Positions 15,391 to 16,584 of a stretch of DNA of 16,584 nt are shown here, in pieces. Made by a program: the position numbers and the translations under genes. The stretch's first letter is position 1, and every line of letters starts with the position of its first letter. This DNA is from Blastocatellia bacterium. GTDB lineage: Bacteria > Acidobacteriota > Blastocatellia > UBA7656. The notes beneath the pieces were generated by a model, which saw only the letters and a program-made list of their open reading frames with translations, did no database searches and was not told where the DNA came from. Where the stretch lies: NCBI GenBank assembly GCA_022615215.1, contig JAKEHD010000751.1, positions 1 through 16,584 on the forward strand. Reading direction: 5' to 3'.

Positions 15391-16140
15391 TCATTGGTTG
15401 AGAGTCGTAGACCTCGGAATACCTAAAGGGCAAAGCTCAGGCCGTCGAAATTCGAATTCGCCGCACCAACCGATCTCTTCGACAAGCCTGGGCACGGGCG
15501 GCTCCGTCACGAGCGGCGCGAGTCTGATGATATAACTGACAAGCTCGTCGCCGAGTTCTCCTATGGCCCGACCTTGATTGAAATACTTCAACCATAGAGG
15601 CATCTCCAGACCGGGGCGCGTGCGATGAAACCATTCTTCCAATGGCTCGTCATCCTCGAAGTAGAAATCGACGTTCATGCTTGAAACATAAGCGTAAATC
15701 TCAACCAGATACTCTCTCGGCGGCACGCTGACAGATGCGAAGTATTCGTCATAGCCGTCGAGACCTTCGCCGGAAATCGCTCCCTCTATATCGCCTTCAT
15801 CGCCGCCGCCACAGAAGATCAGCAACTTGCCGCAGGGGATGCTCAACTTCGAGGATATGCGCCCAAGCCATTCGGCTTCTTCCTGCTCGCTCAGATCGCC
15901 GATGACGATTATCGCTCTATCGAGAGCGCAATCTCCCGGAAAAAAGATCAGCAAGCACACGCCGCGTTTCAGCAAATCTTCGATGTCCGATTCGTCGCCC
16001 TGCCCCAGAATGTCGGCCAGTTCCTTCGGCGTCAAACGGCCCCCTCCCAGGCTTGCAGAGGTGATTACGTAGTAGGGACCGTCGCAAAAGAAGCGTTCCG
16101 GCAAGGCGACGCATCGGCGCGATTTTGAATCGTCAGGCAT
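15391..16140 (-). CDS. Hypothetical protein of 249 residues, family not recognised
   Basis: I do not recognise this protein. It has no signal peptide or membrane helix and is acidic. It shows a hydrophobic-strand region with KRGVCLLIFFPGDCALDRAIIVIGDL (about 58-83), a CGKLLIFCGGGDEGD segment (about 102-116), and VPPREYLVEIYAYVSSMNVDFYF (about 139-161), which looks like a beta-rich domain. Two-residue acidic clusters and several Cys (9, 19, 62, 70, 102, 109 by rough count) are scattered. A strong GGAAAGGAAAG site before the ATG and a TATAAT box 30 nt upstream support expression. Its 3' end lies 31 nt before the altered flavoprotein gene. The strand, length and ribosome site make a real gene likely; the role is unknown. 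Confidence 0.75.
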   Translation of the reverse strand: MPDDSKSRRCVALPERFFCDGPYYVITSASLGGGRLTPKELADILGQGDESDIEDLLKRGVCLLIFFPGDCALDRAIIVIGDLSEQEEAEWLGRISSKLSIPCGKLLIFCGGGDEGDIEGAISGEGLDGYDEYFASVSVPPREYLVEIYAYVSSMNVDFYFEDDEPLEEWFHRTRPGLEMPLWLKYFNQGRAIGELGDELVSYIIRLAPLVTEPPVPRLVEEIGWCGEFEFRRPELCPLGIPRSTTLNQ

Positions 16141-16169
16141 AAAGGACTTTCCTTTCCATGCGAGCGATC

Positions 16170-16175
16170 ATTATA
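16170..16175 (-). promoter_or_regulatory. Candidate -10 box for the 249-residue protein gene
   Basis: A perfect TATAAT on the minus strand lies 30 nt before the ATG. The region at the -35 distance (TTCCTT) is a poor match, so only the -10 is supported. Confidence 0.35.
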
Positions 16176-16217
16176 TTCAAGTCCGTTTGTAAAAGGAACT
16201 GTAGGGATGACTAATCC

Positions 16218-16376
16218 TCAGCCTATCTTGATTCCCAGGCTCTCCAAAAAATTTGCCGGTTTCTCGCCTCCGATGAAAGCAAAGATATAATCATTCGGAA
16301 TGCGAGTTATTTCTTTTTTCATCTTCCTGTTCAACAACACTACTTCATTCTCTTTGATCTCTTGAATCGGGTGTGG
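16218..16376 (-). pseudogene. C-terminal remnant of a thioredoxin-reductase/YpdA-like flavoprotein
   Basis: The last 50 or so codons of a minus-strand frame read EIKENEVVLLNRK, then RIPNDYIFAFIGGEKPANFLESLGIKIG. The pattern NDYxFAxIGGExPxxFLxxxGI is the C-terminal end of FAD/NAD(P)-dependent reductases of the YpdA/thioredoxin-reductase-like group. The roughly 250 residues expected before it are missing: upstream of about 16376 the frame turns into unrelated Ser/Arg-rich sequence, so the N-terminal FAD- and NAD-binding domains are gone. The frame opens at 16457, but I see no ribosome site there. I therefore call it a gene fragment, left perhaps by a deletion or by insertion of the repeat-like sequence to the right. 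Confidence 0.6.
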
Positions 16377-16538
16377 TTGCGATAAAGTCGGTGCGTGGTT
16401 TCTATTCAAGCATACAACAGGCCGCCGCCTAGCACTACTTGAGGAAAAAGATCGCAATAACCCAAAGATAGAGTAATACGCTTCGTCTTTCTTTCGAAAC
16501 TCCTCCCTACCTCGACCGGGATTCCCTCCTTATGAATC

Positions 16539-16558
16539 CCACCGATGGGAATCGGTGG
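16539..16558 (+). repeat. Perfect 8-bp hairpin near the window end
   Basis: CCACCGAT-GGGA-ATCGGTGG forms a perfect stem with a four-base loop. It is preceded by GAAT and followed by ATGGTTAAAG, a layout somewhat like the subterminal hairpin at the right end of IS200/IS605 elements. No transposase is visible to its left, and the right side is cut by the window, so this is only a possibility. Confidence 0.35.
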
Positions 16559-16584
16559 ATGGTTAAAGTCCAGCCTACTGCCAG

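Overview
The window looks like chromosomal DNA from a moderately GC-rich Gram-negative bacterium. Two things point to a periplasm with menaquinol-linked respiration: a NrfH/NrfA nitrite reductase pair, and a deacetylase with a signal peptide. The gene mix and the many short inverted-repeat elements between genes remind me of Acidobacteriota (Blastocatellia-type genomes). That placement is an impression from reading, not the result of a search. Nearly all genes from about 1460 onward lie on the minus strand; only the first two are on the plus strand.

Layout. Positions 1-1258 (plus) hold the 3' part of thymidylate kinase, a heptamer-repeat hairpin, and an RDD-family membrane protein. A convergent gap (1259-1459) carries five copies of a 10-bp unit in opposing orientation. 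Positions 1460-4566 (minus) hold phosphate acetyltransferase (pta), then groES and groEL. The groES promoter is a perfect TTGACA-17-TATAAT with a CIRCE-type operator, and its -35 box overlaps the pta stop codon. Positions 4567-5443 have no convincing gene but contain a 46-bp tandem array, a 159-bp element with terminal inverted repeats, and a second 110-bp inverted-repeat structure. Positions 5444-8286 (minus) hold an exported polysaccharide deacetylase-like protein, a class I SAM methyltransferase and a membrane-anchored alpha/beta hydrolase.

Positions 8457-11182 (minus) form a probable operon: a VIT1/CCC1-family metal transporter, then nrfH, then nrfA. NrfA has CxxCH rather than CxxCK at the active-site haem. 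Just upstream lie a hybrid histidine kinase with three PAS domains and a C-terminal receiver (11393-13705) and a pyridoxamine-5'-phosphate-oxidase-fold (PPOX) flavoprotein (13862-14341).

The end of the window (14342-16584) is more disturbed. It has a repeat-rich gap with a 135-bp MITE-like inverted repeat, a second PPOX-fold protein whose C-terminus appears replaced by repeat sequence, an unrecognised 249-residue protein, and the C-terminal remnant of a thioredoxin-reductase-like flavoprotein.

The clearest functional unit is the metal transporter-NrfH-NrfA cluster for ammonia-forming nitrite reduction, perhaps with redox or energy sensing by the neighbouring PAS kinase (inference). I found no CRISPR array, tRNA, rRNA, complete transposase or convincing defence system. 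The most unusual material is the set of short structured repeats between genes and the gene they appear to have truncated.
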